Below are positions 1-9,074 of a stretch of 64,000 nt of DNA, piece after piece. This DNA is from Comamonas piscis (lineage in GTDB: Bacteria; Pseudomonadota; Gammaproteobacteria; Burkholderiales; Burkholderiaceae_C), in contig NZ_CP058554.1 of NCBI RefSeq assembly GCF_014109725.1, positions 248,001-312,000 on the forward strand. The letters are read 5' to 3'. Under the pieces are notes generated by a model. The model ran no database searches. It saw only the letters and a program-made list of their open reading frames with translations, and had not been told where the DNA came from. The translations under genes and the position numbers were made by a program. Positions within the stretch are counted from its first letter, which is position 1. Every line of letters begins with the position of its first letter.

Positions 1-3000
1 AGCGCCACCGCCCAGAAGGCGACCAGGCCAAAGACCATGCCGGCAACGGCCAGGTCCAGCACCACGGCGCCCCAGCGGCCGGCAGCGGCCAGCGGCATCG
101 CATCGAGCACGATCGCATAACCGGCGGCAATCACCAGCGCATGCGGCGCGCCAATACGGAAGGCCTCGACCAGGCCCCGGCCCAGCACGCGGCGGCGCGA
201 GGGGGCAAAGGTCAGGTGGTCGGGGTAGCCCTGCACCACTTCGCGCGCCGGCAGGTTGATGGCCGGCGAGCCAATCCAGGTCTGGCCGGCCTGCATATCG
301 GCATTGCGCGGCACGGCCGACATCACCCCGATCAGCACCCCTTCGGGGATAGTTGAGCCATCGGGCACATAGGCGCCATTGCCGATAAAGCTGCGGCGCG
401 ACACCACCGTGGGCTGCACCGTCATGTAGCCGCCATCAATGCGCTCATCGCCCAGCATCACCGCATCGGCCACAAAGCACTCATCACCCAGGGTCAGCAT
501 GTCAGGCACCACGCCCAGCGCGGTCGATAGCTCGGTGCGCTTGCCCACCTTGGCACCCAGCATGCGGTACCAGCTGGCCGAAAACACCGTGGCATAGATG
601 CCGTGCAAGGTGGCCAGGCTGCCTTCCTGGATCTGGTTGGTGAGCCACTTGCCCAGGTAGCGGCCGCTGTGTACCGACCAGGTGCCCGGCTGCAGCCGGG
701 GCAGGAACAGATAACGGATCAAGGCCGCCACCAGCATGGTGCAGACCACCAGCACCAGACTGGCCGGCAGCGCCAGCACAAAGAACTTGAAGAAACGCAG
801 GATAAACGCACCCAGCGCATCGACCGTGCCATCCTCCAGCAGAGGCCGCACCGAGATCGAATCCACATCCAGCCAGTCGATCAGCAAGAACGCGGGGAAC
901 ACCGGCATAAAGAACAGGGTCGCAATGCTCAGGCCACCCACCGCATACACCAGCATCTCCCAAACGCGCCAAGCGGCGCTGGGCCGCACACGCTCGGGCA
1001 TGCAGCTGCTGTCAAACTCCGACACCGCTTGCGCAGGCGAGCCGGCCCAGACGCTGCGCGCAGGCTGCACCTGGCCATCGCTCAGGCTCGACTGCCCTTC
1101 CAGATGCGCCCAGTCGCCCAGGCGGGTATTGCCCTCCAGCACCACATAGGAGCCAATGCAGGCCTCGGCGCCAATATCGACAGGGCCCAGCAGCAGCCAG
1201 CCGCCCTCGACCCGGGCGTTCTCCAGGCTCACCACATTGCCCACACTGGCACCTGCGCCAATACGCAGCAGATCGGGGGCGCGCACGGTCATGGAGCCCA
1301 GCACCACATCCGTGCCCACCTTGGCGCCCAGCGCGCGCAGCCACAGCGGGAACAGCGAGGAGCCGGTGATCATGCCCACCGGCACGGCTTCGACCAAGCG
1401 ATCCACCAGCCACCAGCGGAAATAGGTCAGCCCCCACAGCGGGTAGCGCCCCGCCTTGAGCCGGCCCGCAATCAGCCACTTGCCCGCCCAGGCCACGGCA
1501 AACTCCAGCACCGTGGCCAGCGCAAAAGCCAGCACCGAGATGGCAATGGCCAGCGGCACCGAGTCGTTCTCGTCCCCGGTGAAGAAGTGGTAGGTGAAGA
1601 ACGGCGCCAGCCATTGCGCCATCTTGACCAGCACCAAAAACGGAATCGCCAGCGCCTGCGCGGCACCGCAGCGCCAGCGGCGCAAGGCCGAATGCTCGCG
1701 GAACGCGCGGGGTGCGGCGGCTGGCGCATCGTCCGCCACCATGCCCGCTTGCAAGACCTCGGCAATCGCACCCACACGGCGCTGCTGGTAGATCGTGCTG
1801 ACGGTGGCCTGTGCAAAACGCGGGTCGGCACGCAGCATCGAGGTCAGCCGCGCCGCGAACAGCGAGTGGCCGCCCAGGTCGCTGAAGAAGTCCAAGGAGC
1901 GGCGGATGGGCTGGCCCGGAAAGATCTTCGCCAGCGCAGCAAACAGCAGCTCCTCGGCCGGGGTCTCGGCAGTGTCCGAGTCACCGCTGTCCACGGCAGC
2001 GCTCAGCTCGGCGGCACGCAGCGCCTTGCGGTCGATCTTGCCCGAGGTCAGGCGCGGCATCAGCGCCTGCGCCTCAAAGCGGGCGGGCACCATGTAGGGC
2101 GGAAGGCGCTCGGCCAGCGCGCTGCGCAGTGCGGCATGGCTGGGGGGCGCGTCCAACGGCACATAAAAGGCCACCAGCTGGTCGATGCCATCGTCCTTAC
2201 GCAGCAGCACGGCCGTGGTGCCCACACCGGGCTGCTGGGCCAAAACCGCTTCGATCTCGCCCAGCTCCACGCGGAAGCCTCGGATCTTCACCTGGTCATC
2301 GGCCCGGCCCAGGCACTGCATCTGGCCTTTTTCATCGATGCGCGCCAGGTCGCCGGTCCGGTAAAGGCGCGTGTCATGCGGCCCTGCCGGCCAGGGGTTG
2401 TCCAAAAACTTCTCGGCCGTCAGCTCCGGCCGGCCCAGGTAGCCAGCGGCCACGCCAGGGCCAGTAATGCAGAGCTCGCCCACCTCACCGGCCGGCAGGC
2501 CTACCAAGGTAGGCGCGGTGCCTGCAGGAAATCTCTCCGCCTCGATCACCTGCACGACCACCATGCTGTAGTTGGGCAAGGGCGTGCCGATGGTGACGGG
2601 CTCGCCCCCCTGCAGCTCGGCCAGGCTGGCCGATACGGTGGCCTCGGTCGGCCCATAGGTGTTGAACAGCTGCCGAGGCGCGCCGGTGCTGGAACGGGCC
2701 CAGCGATCAACCAGCGCTTCGGGGCACATCTCGCCGCCCAGGTTGATGATGCGCAGGCTCGGCACATCCTGGGCAAACAGCGCCAGCAAGGTGGGCACGG
2801 CATGCAGGACAGTGACCTGCTGGTCCAGCAAGGCCTGGGGCAGGGCCTCGGGGTCGCCGGCAATCTCACGCGGCGCAATCCACAAGGTGGCACCCACCAG
2901 GTAGCTGATCCAGATCTCCTCGAAGGACATGTCAAAGGCCACCGAGAAGCCCTGGTAGACCTTGTCGCCCAGGCGCACGCCCAGGCGCGCATTCTCACTG

Positions 3001-3584
3001 CGCAAAAAGTGGCAAATGCTGCCCTGGTTGATGGCGATGCCCTTGGGCTTGCCGGTCGAGCCGCTGGTGTAGATCACATAGGCGGGATCGCTGGGCTGGG
3101 CATTGCTGCGCCGGCGCGCTGCGGTGCCGGCGGGCAACTCGGCCAGCAGGCCAATGTCCGTCAACAGCGGGCACTGCACCTGGGCATCGCGCAGGCCTTG
3201 TTGGGGCGTGGCGGCCGCCATCAGCAGCGCCTTGGCCCCTGCGTCTTCCAGGCAGGTCGCTATGCGCTCAGGGGGTGTTTCGCTGTCAAAGGGCAGCCAG
3301 GCGGCGCCGGTTTTGGCAATGGCCAGCTGCAGGCTGAGCAAGGCGATGCCGCGTGGCAGCCACAGGCCGACCATGTCGCCCGGGCCAATGCCGGCCTCGA
3401 TCAGCCGGTGGGCCGCACGGCTGGCGTCGGCGTCGAGCTCGGCATAGCTCAGCTGCCGCGTGCCGGCAATCAGCGCGACTTGCTCGGGGTGGGCATAGGC
3501 GGTGGCCTCGAACACATCGGCCAGCACCTCGTGGCGCAACAAATCAGGGCGCTCGGGCCCCCGCAAAACAACAGTCTCAGACAT
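1..3584 (-). CDS. Pls/PosA-like single-module non-ribosomal peptide synthetase, C-terminus beyond the window
   Basis: The frame is open from the ATG at 3584 to the window edge, about 1,194 residues. Order seen: an adenylation domain (core motif YTSGSTGKPKG near residue 170, FDMSFEE, NTYGPTEA, and YRTGDLARID), a carrier domain with the phosphopantetheine serine in GGHS at residue 574, then a long membrane part with hydrophobic spans from about residue 630 and left-handed-beta-helix-like stretches resembling acyltransferases. There is no classical condensation or thioesterase domain in the part seen. This is the layout of epsilon-poly-lysine synthetase (Pls) and PosA-type enzymes, which activate one amino acid and join it repeatedly at the membrane. 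Substrate and product cannot be read here. It lies 175 bp downstream of the efflux operon on the same strand and may have its own promoter. Confidence 0.85.
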   Translation of the reverse strand, partial: MSETVVLRGPERPDLLRHEVLADVFEATAYAHPEQVALIAGTRQLSYAELDADASRAAHRLIEAGIGPGDMVGLWLPRGIALLSLQLAIAKTGAAWLPFDSETPPERIATCLEDAGAKALLMAAATPQQGLRDAQVQCPLLTDIGLLAELPAGTAARRRSNAQPSDPAYVIYTSGSTGKPKGIAINQGSICHFLRSENARLGVRLGDKVYQGFSVAFDMSFEEIWISYLVGATLWIAPREIAGDPEALPQALLDQQVTVLHAVPTLLALFAQDVPSLRIINLGGEMCPEALVDRWARSSTGAPRQLFNTYGPTEATVSASLAELQGGEPVTIGTPLPNYSMVVVQVIEAERFPAGTAPTLVGLPAGEVGELCITGPGVAAGYLGRPELTAEKFLDNPWPAGPHDTRLYRTGDLARIDEKGQMQCLGRADDQVKIRGFRVELGEIEAVLAQQPGVGTTAVLLRKDDGIDQLVAFYVPLDAPPSHAALRSALAERLPPYMVPARFEAQALMPRLTSGKIDRKALRAAELSAAVDSGDSDTAETPAEELLFAALAKIFPGQPIRRSLDFFSDLGGHSLFAARLTSMLRADPRFAQATVSTIYQQRRVGAIAEVLQAGMVADDAPAAAPRAFREHSALRRWRCGAAQALAIPFLVLVKMAQWLAPFFTYHFFTGDENDSVPLAIAISVLAFALATVLEFAVAWAGKWLIAGRLKAGRYPLWGLTYFRWWLVDRLVEAVPVGMITGSSLFPLWLRALGAKVGTDVVLGSMTVRAPDLLRIGAGASVGNVVSLENARVEGGWLLLGPVDIGAEACIGSYVVLEGNTRLGDWAHLEGQSSLSDGQVQPARSVWAGSPAQAVSEFDSSCMPERVRPSAAWRVWEMLVYAVGGLSIATLFFMPVFPAFLLIDWLDVDSISVRPLLEDGTVDALGAFILRFFKFFVLALPASLVLVVCTMLVAALIRYLFLPRLQPGTWSVHSGRYLGKWLTNQIQEGSLATLHGIYATVFSASWYRMLGAKVGKRTELSTALGVVPDMLTLGDECFVADAVMLGDERIDGGYMTVQPTVVSRRSFIGNGAYVPDGSTIPEGVLIGVMSAVPRNADMQAGQTWIGSPAINLPAREVVQGYPDHLTFAPSRRRVLGRGLVEAFRIGAPHALVIAAGYAIVLDAMPLAAAGRWGAVVLDLAVAGMVFGLVAFWAVA

Positions 3585-3759
3585 GGCAGTACCCGGCAGC
3601 TGCAGAAGGCGCAGGCGCACCGCCTATCTGCACAAAACGCCCCAGAACGGGGCATTCGCGCATTATGCGGCTGCACCAGGGCCTGCTAAACCGGGATCAC
3701 CCCTGGATGGGGCTCTCTGAGGGCGGGGCACAACGCTTTGCTGCCCGTTTAAGCCCGGC

Positions 3760-5226
3760 CTAATCTGCAGCCACGGGCTGCACTGCTGTTGCCGGCAAAA
3801 CGGCATCGGCCGACCAGCCGCCGCCCAGCGCACGGTACAGCGCAATCTGGTTGTCCAGCCGGCTTTGGCGCAGGTTGACCAGCTCGGTCTCGGCCTGGAA
3901 CAGGTTGCGCTGGGCGTCGATCTGCTCCAGGTAGGAGGCATAGCCCGCCTCATAGCGGTCCTTGGCATAGCCGAGCGTCTGGGCCAGCACGGCCCGGCGG
4001 CGCTCAGCCGCCTGCTCCTGCTCGGCCAGGCGTTGCACGCCGACCAGCGCGTTTTCCACATCGCCCAAGGCCGACAGCACCGCGCCCCGGTAGGCGTAGG
4101 CGGCTTGGTCGCGCTGGGCCGTGGCCGTGTCGTACTGGGCATCAAGCCGGCCGCCATCAAACAGCGGTGCGAGCGCGCTGGCGCCCAGGCTCCAGACGTT
4201 GATCGGGTTGTACTGCAGCGCATTGACAAACAGCCGCCCTGCGCTGGCGCTGAGGTTGAGCTGGGGCAGGTAGGCGGCGCGGCTGGCACGCAGGCCGGCA
4301 TCGCTGGCGGCCAGGTTCAGCTCCGCCTGCACCAGGTCAGGCCGGCGGCGCAGCAGGGTCGACGGCAGCGCAGCGGGCACCACCGGCATCTGCAGGCGGG
4401 CAAAGCCCTGGCCGTCGGCCGCAGCGGTATCGCGCACGGCGGGCACATCGCCGGCCAGCAATTGCAGCGCGTTGTACTGCCGCGCAATCGCCAGCTCCAG
4501 CGGCGGGATCTGGCCCTGGATGGCCTCGTACTCGGCCTGGGCCTGGGTCACCTGCAGGCGCGAGATATAGCCCACCGATTCCTGGTCACGGGCCAGCTGC
4601 AGCGCGGTGCTGCGGGTCTGCAGGGTCTGGCGCGTCTGGGCCAGTTGCGCCTCGCGGCCCAGCAGATCGACATAGGCCTGGGCCGTGGTGGCCGCCACCG
4701 TCAGCGCCACCGCATCGCGGTCGGCCTGGCTGGCGCGGTACTGCAGATCGGCTGCCGTGCTGCGGTCGCCCAGGCGGCCCCAGAGATCGGGCTCCCAGCT
4801 GGCCTGCAACTGGGGCTGGATGGAGCGGCTGGTGGTGATGCCCGAGGCCGTCAAGGTGTGGGTCGCCCCCACATTGGTGCCCAGCGACAGGTTGGGTTGC
4901 AGTGCGGCATCGGCCGCCGCCAGTTGGGCGCGGGCTGCCGCTACCCGGGTGCCTGCCACCTGCAGGTTGGCGTTGCGGGCCAGCGCGGCCTGCACATAGT
5001 GGTTGAGCTGTTCATCGCCAAAGGCCTGCCACCAGGCGGCGGGCACGACTGCCTCAGGCCCGCTGGTAGCAGCAGCCTCAGTCTGCGCCCAGGCGCTGGG
5101 CACGGTCACGGCGGCATCGGCGGGCGCCTGGCGCAGGGCGGGGGCGCAACCGGCCAGCAGCAGGGCCATGCCCAGCGCCGTCAGCGTGGTACAGGCCGAG
5201 CCGCGCAAAAGGCGGGGGCCGGTCAT
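3760..5226 (-). CDS. Outer-membrane efflux lipoprotein, NodT/OprM family
   Basis: 488 residues. The N-terminus is a lipoprotein signal with lipobox LLAGC (Cys about residue 27), followed by the repeated coiled-coil/beta pattern of TolC-like outer-membrane factors; the motif LLRRRPDLVQAELNLAASDA is the NodT-family signature. It forms the outer-membrane exit duct of a tripartite pump. Its ATG overlaps the stop of the upstream membrane-fusion gene by 4 bp (ATGA), so the two are translationally coupled and it is the last gene of the tetR-emrB-emrA-oprM operon. Substrate unknown; the MFS-type partner suggests hydrophobic drugs or aromatic acids. Confidence 0.9.
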   Translation of the reverse strand: MTGPRLLRGSACTTLTALGMALLLAGCAPALRQAPADAAVTVPSAWAQTEAAATSGPEAVVPAAWWQAFGDEQLNHYVQAALARNANLQVAGTRVAAARAQLAAADAALQPNLSLGTNVGATHTLTASGITTSRSIQPQLQASWEPDLWGRLGDRSTAADLQYRASQADRDAVALTVAATTAQAYVDLLGREAQLAQTRQTLQTRSTALQLARDQESVGYISRLQVTQAQAEYEAIQGQIPPLELAIARQYNALQLLAGDVPAVRDTAAADGQGFARLQMPVVPAALPSTLLRRRPDLVQAELNLAASDAGLRASRAAYLPQLNLSASAGRLFVNALQYNPINVWSLGASALAPLFDGGRLDAQYDTATAQRDQAAYAYRGAVLSALGDVENALVGVQRLAEQEQAAERRRAVLAQTLGYAKDRYEAGYASYLEQIDAQRNLFQAETELVNLRQSRLDNQIALYRALGGGWSADAVLPATAVQPVAAD

Positions 5227-6419
5227 GGCTGTTCTCCCTGGGCGGCGGCCTTGGCGGCGCGCGTGTCCACATGCACTTCGACCGACATGCCGGGGCGCAG
5301 GCGGGCGGCCAGCGGCTGGTTCGGGTCAATCGCAATGCGGATCGGCAGGCGCTGCACGATCTTGATGAAGTTGCCCGAGGCGTTGTCCGCCTTGATGACG
5401 CTGAACTCCGAGCCGGTAGCTGGGGCCATCTGCTCGATATGGCCGCTCAGCTCGGCGCCTTCGAGCGCATCCACAGAGAAGCTCGCGGCCTGGCCCAGCT
5501 GCATATGGGCGATCTGGGTTTCCTTGAAGTTGGCCACCACCCAGAGCTGGTCGGGCACCAGGAACAGCAGCTGCGTGCCCGAGGCCACGTACTGGCCCTG
5601 GCGCACGGAGGCCTCGCTGATCTGGCCATCACGCGGCGCACGCACCACCGTGTTGTCCAGGTCGATCTTGGCGAGGCCCAGCTGGGCTTCGGCGCCCTTC
5701 ACCTGGGCTTCCAGGCTGGCGCGTGCCACCTGGGTGGATTTGATGCTTTGCTCGCCGATGCGGATGTCGGCCTGCGCCTTTTGCACATTGGCCTTGGCCA
5801 GTTGGCTGGTGGCGCGGGATTGGTCGCGCTCGCGCAGCGACACCGAGCCGCGCGCGGCCAGGTCCTCGACCCGCTGCAGATCGGCGCCCGCACGGCGGGC
5901 TTCGGCATCCACCGCCGACAGGCTGGCCTGGCGTGCGCCCAGGTTGGCGCGGTTCTGCGCCTGGGTCTGGTCTGAGTTGGCCAGCTGCGCGCGGGCATTG
6001 TCCAGCTGCGCCTGGGCCTGGGCCACTTTCTCTTCATAGATGCGGTCATCAATGCGCAGCAGCACATCGCCGCGTTTGACATGCGCATAGTCCTGCACAT
6101 TCACCTCCGTCACATAGCCGCTGACCTGGGGCGCCAACACAGTGATCTGGCCACGCACATAGGCGTTGTCGGTGCGCATCATGTCGGATGCAAAGGGCGG
6201 CAGCTTCCAGGCCCAGAGCACCAGCAGCACGCCGGCCAGCGCGACGACCGCCATCGTCAGTACCGCGCGGCGGCTGGGCCGGATCAGCTTGGCGGTGGGC
6301 GATGCGGCAGGCGCGGGCGCGGGCAATGGGGCCGCAGGCGCAGGTGTGGCTTGGGGCGCTGCAGGCGCCGTTGTGGGAGCGGCTGCAGCGTTGGGAGAGG
6401 TGTTTTCAGTATCAGACAT
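5223..6419 (-). CDS. HlyD/EmrA-family membrane fusion protein
   Basis: 398 residues from the ATG at 6419. An Ala/Pro-rich cytoplasmic leader is followed by one membrane span (about residues 55-80, VLTMAVVALAGVLLVLWAW) and a periplasmic part with the DNAYVRGQITVLAPQVSGYV lipoyl half-motif, a long Ala/Gln-rich coiled coil and the second half-motif (DNTVVRAPRDGQISEASVRQ). It bridges the inner-membrane DHA2 pump to the outer-membrane lipoprotein. An upstream in-frame extension reading toward 6569 overlaps emrB and looks like antisense sequence, so the 6419 start is preferred. Confidence 0.9.
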   Translation of the reverse strand: MSDTENTSPNAAAAPTTAPAAPQATPAPAAPLPAPAPAASPTAKLIRPSRRAVLTMAVVALAGVLLVLWAWKLPPFASDMMRTDNAYVRGQITVLAPQVSGYVTEVNVQDYAHVKRGDVLLRIDDRIYEEKVAQAQAQLDNARAQLANSDQTQAQNRANLGARQASLSAVDAEARRAGADLQRVEDLAARGSVSLRERDQSRATSQLAKANVQKAQADIRIGEQSIKSTQVARASLEAQVKGAEAQLGLAKIDLDNTVVRAPRDGQISEASVRQGQYVASGTQLLFLVPDQLWVVANFKETQIAHMQLGQAASFSVDALEGAELSGHIEQMAPATGSEFSVIKADNASGNFIKIVQRLPIRIAIDPNQPLAARLRPGMSVEVHVDTRAAKAAAQGEQP

Positions 6420-6459
6420 TGTTGTTGCTTTATAGATAGGGGTCGAAAAGGGGCTGGGG

Positions 6460-8124
6460 TTAGATGGGCGCCGGCAGCTCACCCCGGCGCCGCGCCAGCC
6501 AGGCCAGCATGCGCTGGCGCAGCACGCGGTAGAACGCCCAGGCCAGGAAGGCCAGCGCCATCGCGCCAATCACGCGGAACACATCGTTGAAGGCGCGCAC
6601 TGCCGCTTCACGCCGGATCACCTGCACCAGCTGGGCCTGGCTTTGGGCGCCGCGCTGCACCGGGTCGGTGATGGTGCGGCCCAGTGCTTGCGACTGCTGG
6701 GCCAGGCGCTGGGCGACCAGCGGGTTGGTCACCGGCATATCGGCCGCAATCGCCTGCGTGTAGAGCTGGGCGCGCTGCTGCTGGATGCTTCCCAGCAGCG
6801 CGGGGCCCAGCAAACCGCCCAGGCTTTGGGTCACCGAGAACAGCACCACAAAGGTGACCATGTGGTCCAACCCCTTGCCCAGCGCCCGCTGGATGCCGAT
6901 CATCATCACTGGCCCCATGAACAGCGCCGCCGAGAACGCGATCAGGAACTGGCTGAAGAAAAAGTCATGCGGACGGCTCAGGCTGGTGGAGTGCAGATCC
7001 AGCCAGCCACCCGCGCCGATCAGCAGGATCGAGGTCAGGATCTGCGGCAGGATGGCCTGGGGGCTGAAGGTGGCCGCCCCAACAATCACGCCTAGCAGCA
7101 TGCCAACAAAGATCACGCCATACAGCGCCTGCAGCTGCTCGGGCACCACGCCCATCGCGCGCAGCAGGCCCACCACGCCATAGTTCTGCTCCGAGATCAT
7201 GAAACGCATCATGATGGCGCCCGCCATAAAGGTCAGCGTCGTGGGATGCATCAGCCAGCGCAGCTGGATCAGCGGCGTGCGGCGGCTGTACTCCAGCAGG
7301 GCCGCCAGCGCAAACAACACCAGCGAGGCGATCAGCGCATAGGCCAGCCAGGGGGTGCTAAACCACCAGGCATTTACGCCCTGGGCCAGCACCGCGCACA
7401 GCAGGCCGACGGCAGGCGCGACCAGCAAGAAGGTCACAAAATCCAGCGGTTCAAACACATGGATCTGCAGGCCTCTTGGCAGTTTGAGCACCACCACGGC
7501 CGCAAAGGCCATCAGCGCCAACCCGGCCTCAAACGCATACAGATGGGGCCAGGGGTTGACGTTGACCAGCGAGGGCGACAGCACCCAGGCCAGAGGCACG
7601 GCGATCGAGGACATGTTCATGCCCAGGATGAAGGCCGATGGCACCTTGGAAGCTGGGAAGCCCTGCATCACATACATCACGGCCAGCGAGGTGGTGGTGG
7701 CGCCAGCAAAGCCAGCGACGGCGCGCACGATGATCGACATCGTGTAGCCCTCGACAAACACGTGCAGCAGCGCCAGCAGCGCGTAAATGCCCAGGCCCCA
7801 TTCGGCAAACACCCGCAGGCCCAGTTGCTGCCGGCTTTTGAAGACCAGCAGGTTGGCCGTCACATTGACCATCACATAGGCGGCCGGCAGCCAGGCGGCC
7901 TCCACCGGGGTGAGGCCCAGCTGGCCCTGGATGGAGGTCAGATTGGCCGTGACCAGGCCATTGCCCAAGCCACCGACCAGGCCCACAAACAGGCCCACCA
8001 TGATGTAGGCGATACGCCGGGGCAGCGTGTGCTGCAGCCGCGCGGGTGAGCCTGGCAGCACGGGACGCTCATGCGTCTCCCAGTCAGGCGGTTGTTCTAC
8101 ATAGCGAAAGGCGGGCGCGTTCAT
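6460..8124 (-). CDS. DHA2-family MFS multidrug transporter (EmrB-like)
   Basis: 554 residues with about 14 hydrophobic segments, the size and layout of the DHA2 drug:proton antiporters. A cytoplasmic N-terminus of about 40 residues precedes the first span (IAYIMVGLFVGLVGGLGNGL). It would drive efflux across the inner membrane with the downstream EmrA-like and NodT-like proteins. Its ATG overlaps the stop of the upstream tetR by 4 bp, so repressor and pump are co-transcribed. The specific substrate cannot be inferred. Confidence 0.9.
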   Translation of the reverse strand: MNAPAFRYVEQPPDWETHERPVLPGSPARLQHTLPRRIAYIMVGLFVGLVGGLGNGLVTANLTSIQGQLGLTPVEAAWLPAAYVMVNVTANLLVFKSRQQLGLRVFAEWGLGIYALLALLHVFVEGYTMSIIVRAVAGFAGATTTSLAVMYVMQGFPASKVPSAFILGMNMSSIAVPLAWVLSPSLVNVNPWPHLYAFEAGLALMAFAAVVVLKLPRGLQIHVFEPLDFVTFLLVAPAVGLLCAVLAQGVNAWWFSTPWLAYALIASLVLFALAALLEYSRRTPLIQLRWLMHPTTLTFMAGAIMMRFMISEQNYGVVGLLRAMGVVPEQLQALYGVIFVGMLLGVIVGAATFSPQAILPQILTSILLIGAGGWLDLHSTSLSRPHDFFFSQFLIAFSAALFMGPVMMIGIQRALGKGLDHMVTFVVLFSVTQSLGGLLGPALLGSIQQQRAQLYTQAIAADMPVTNPLVAQRLAQQSQALGRTITDPVQRGAQSQAQLVQVIRREAAVRAFNDVFRVIGAMALAFLAWAFYRVLRQRMLAWLARRRGELPAPI

Positions 8125-8705
8125 ACCGTCTCCCTGGCATCCGTGCGCAGGCCTTCGGTGATCAGCTGCCAGGCGCGGTCGCTCAGTTGCAGGCGCTCGG
8201 CCGGCGTGCGGCCACGCCGCGCTGCGCTGAACATGCCAACGATCAGCAGCAAATCAGCGCCCTCCAAATCCTCCCGGCAGCGGCCAGCCGCCTTGGCCTG
8301 CAGCAACAAGGGCGTCACCAGTGCCAAGAGGCGCGCACGCAGATCGACGACCAAGGGGTCATCGAGCGGCAGCGAACGCCAGTAATCGGTCAACGGCACG
8401 GTCAGCACCGAGTCATGGGCCCAGAGGCGCAGAAACTCGAACAGCGCATCGGCATCGCCCGTCTCGCTCAAGGCATGGGCCTTGGCGGCCAGCCGCTCCA
8501 AAATGTGGATCAACAAGGCCCGCAGCAGCGCCGGCCTGTCCGCAAAATTGCGGTACAGCGTCGTGCGGCTCACCCCCGCCCGCTCCGCCACCACATCCAA
8601 AGCCACCGTCACCCCCTGCTCGGTAAACACATGCAGGGCCGCATCGAGCAACTGGCTGCGGTGGGCCAGCGCATCACTGCGGGGTTGGCGTTCTTTGGGG
8701 GTCAT
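8121..8705 (-). CDS. TetR/AcrR-family repressor of the efflux operon
   Basis: 194 residues. The N-terminal helix-turn-helix is typical of TetR (GVTVALDVVAERAGVSRTTL, YRNFADRPALL, about residues 30-60), followed by a helical ligand-binding domain. It is the first gene of the efflux operon and overlaps emrB by 4 bp. A 16-bp palindrome 24 bp upstream of the start (8729-8744) is the likely operator, giving autoregulation and control of the pump. No good Shine-Dalgarno sequence precedes the ATG on the coding strand. Confidence 0.9.
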   Translation of the reverse strand: MTPKERQPRSDALAHRSQLLDAALHVFTEQGVTVALDVVAERAGVSRTTLYRNFADRPALLRALLIHILERLAAKAHALSETGDADALFEFLRLWAHDSVLTVPLTDYWRSLPLDDPLVVDLRARLLALVTPLLLQAKAAGRCREDLEGADLLLIVGMFSAARRGRTPAERLQLSDRAWQLITEGLRTDARETV

Positions 8706-8728
8706 GGTAAGGAGGCAAAAGCATTAAA

Positions 8729-8744
8729 CGTACAAAACTGTACG
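8729..8744. promoter_or_regulatory. Probable TetR operator
   Basis: CGTACA-AAAC-TGTACG is a perfect 6-bp inverted repeat with a 4-bp spacer, placed just upstream of the tetR start. Position and symmetry fit an autoregulatory TetR-family operator; binding is inferred. Confidence 0.65.
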
Positions 8745-9028
8745 CTAATTGCGCGCGGCCTGCACAGACCCTGCGGACATCAGGGTAAACCCGTGGGTTA
8801 ATGGCTGCCTATTTTTTGAGCAATTTATTGGTGACTTTCGACAGAACAGCCTGCTAGATGAGCCCCCAGAGATCACGCGGCTCACTTGAAGAAGAGCAGT
8901 GAGGCATGACACATTCTTCTTGAATTATTTATAGATGAATAAAATATGCGTAAATGACAACATCTATGTTGCTTAACACCTTTAGCAAGCAGAGGTTGGT
9001 CGGATTTGAGCAACGTAGAGTCGAAATA
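8745..9028. other. Non-coding stretch between the efflux operon and hipBA
   Basis: No convincing gene is seen. The right half (about 8915-9028) is distinctly AT-rich and carries ATCTATG at 8962-8968, the same heptamer that recurs in the inverted repeat before hipB, so it probably holds the hipBA promoter and further operator copies. Confidence 0.5.
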
Positions 9029-9074
9029 ATTCATAGATTTGCTTTTCTCGCGCAAAAGACTAATATCTATGAAT
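9029..9074. promoter_or_regulatory. Inverted repeat at the hipB start, likely autoregulatory operator
   Basis: ATTCATAGAT (9029-9038) and ATCTATGAAT (9065-9074) are perfect inverted 10-mers; the second overlaps the ATG of the HipB-like gene at 9073. HipB-type antitoxins commonly repress their own promoter through paired inverted sites. Confidence 0.6.

Noticed and set aside
603..3689. A 1,028-codon open frame on the plus strand
   Set aside because: It is antisense to the peptide synthetase, is rich in Gln, His, Arg and Ala as expected of a GC-rich shadow frame, and has no recognisable domain.
3865..6039. A 724-codon open frame on the plus strand
   Set aside because: It lies opposite the outer-membrane and membrane-fusion genes, which have clear family motifs; its composition is that of an antisense frame.
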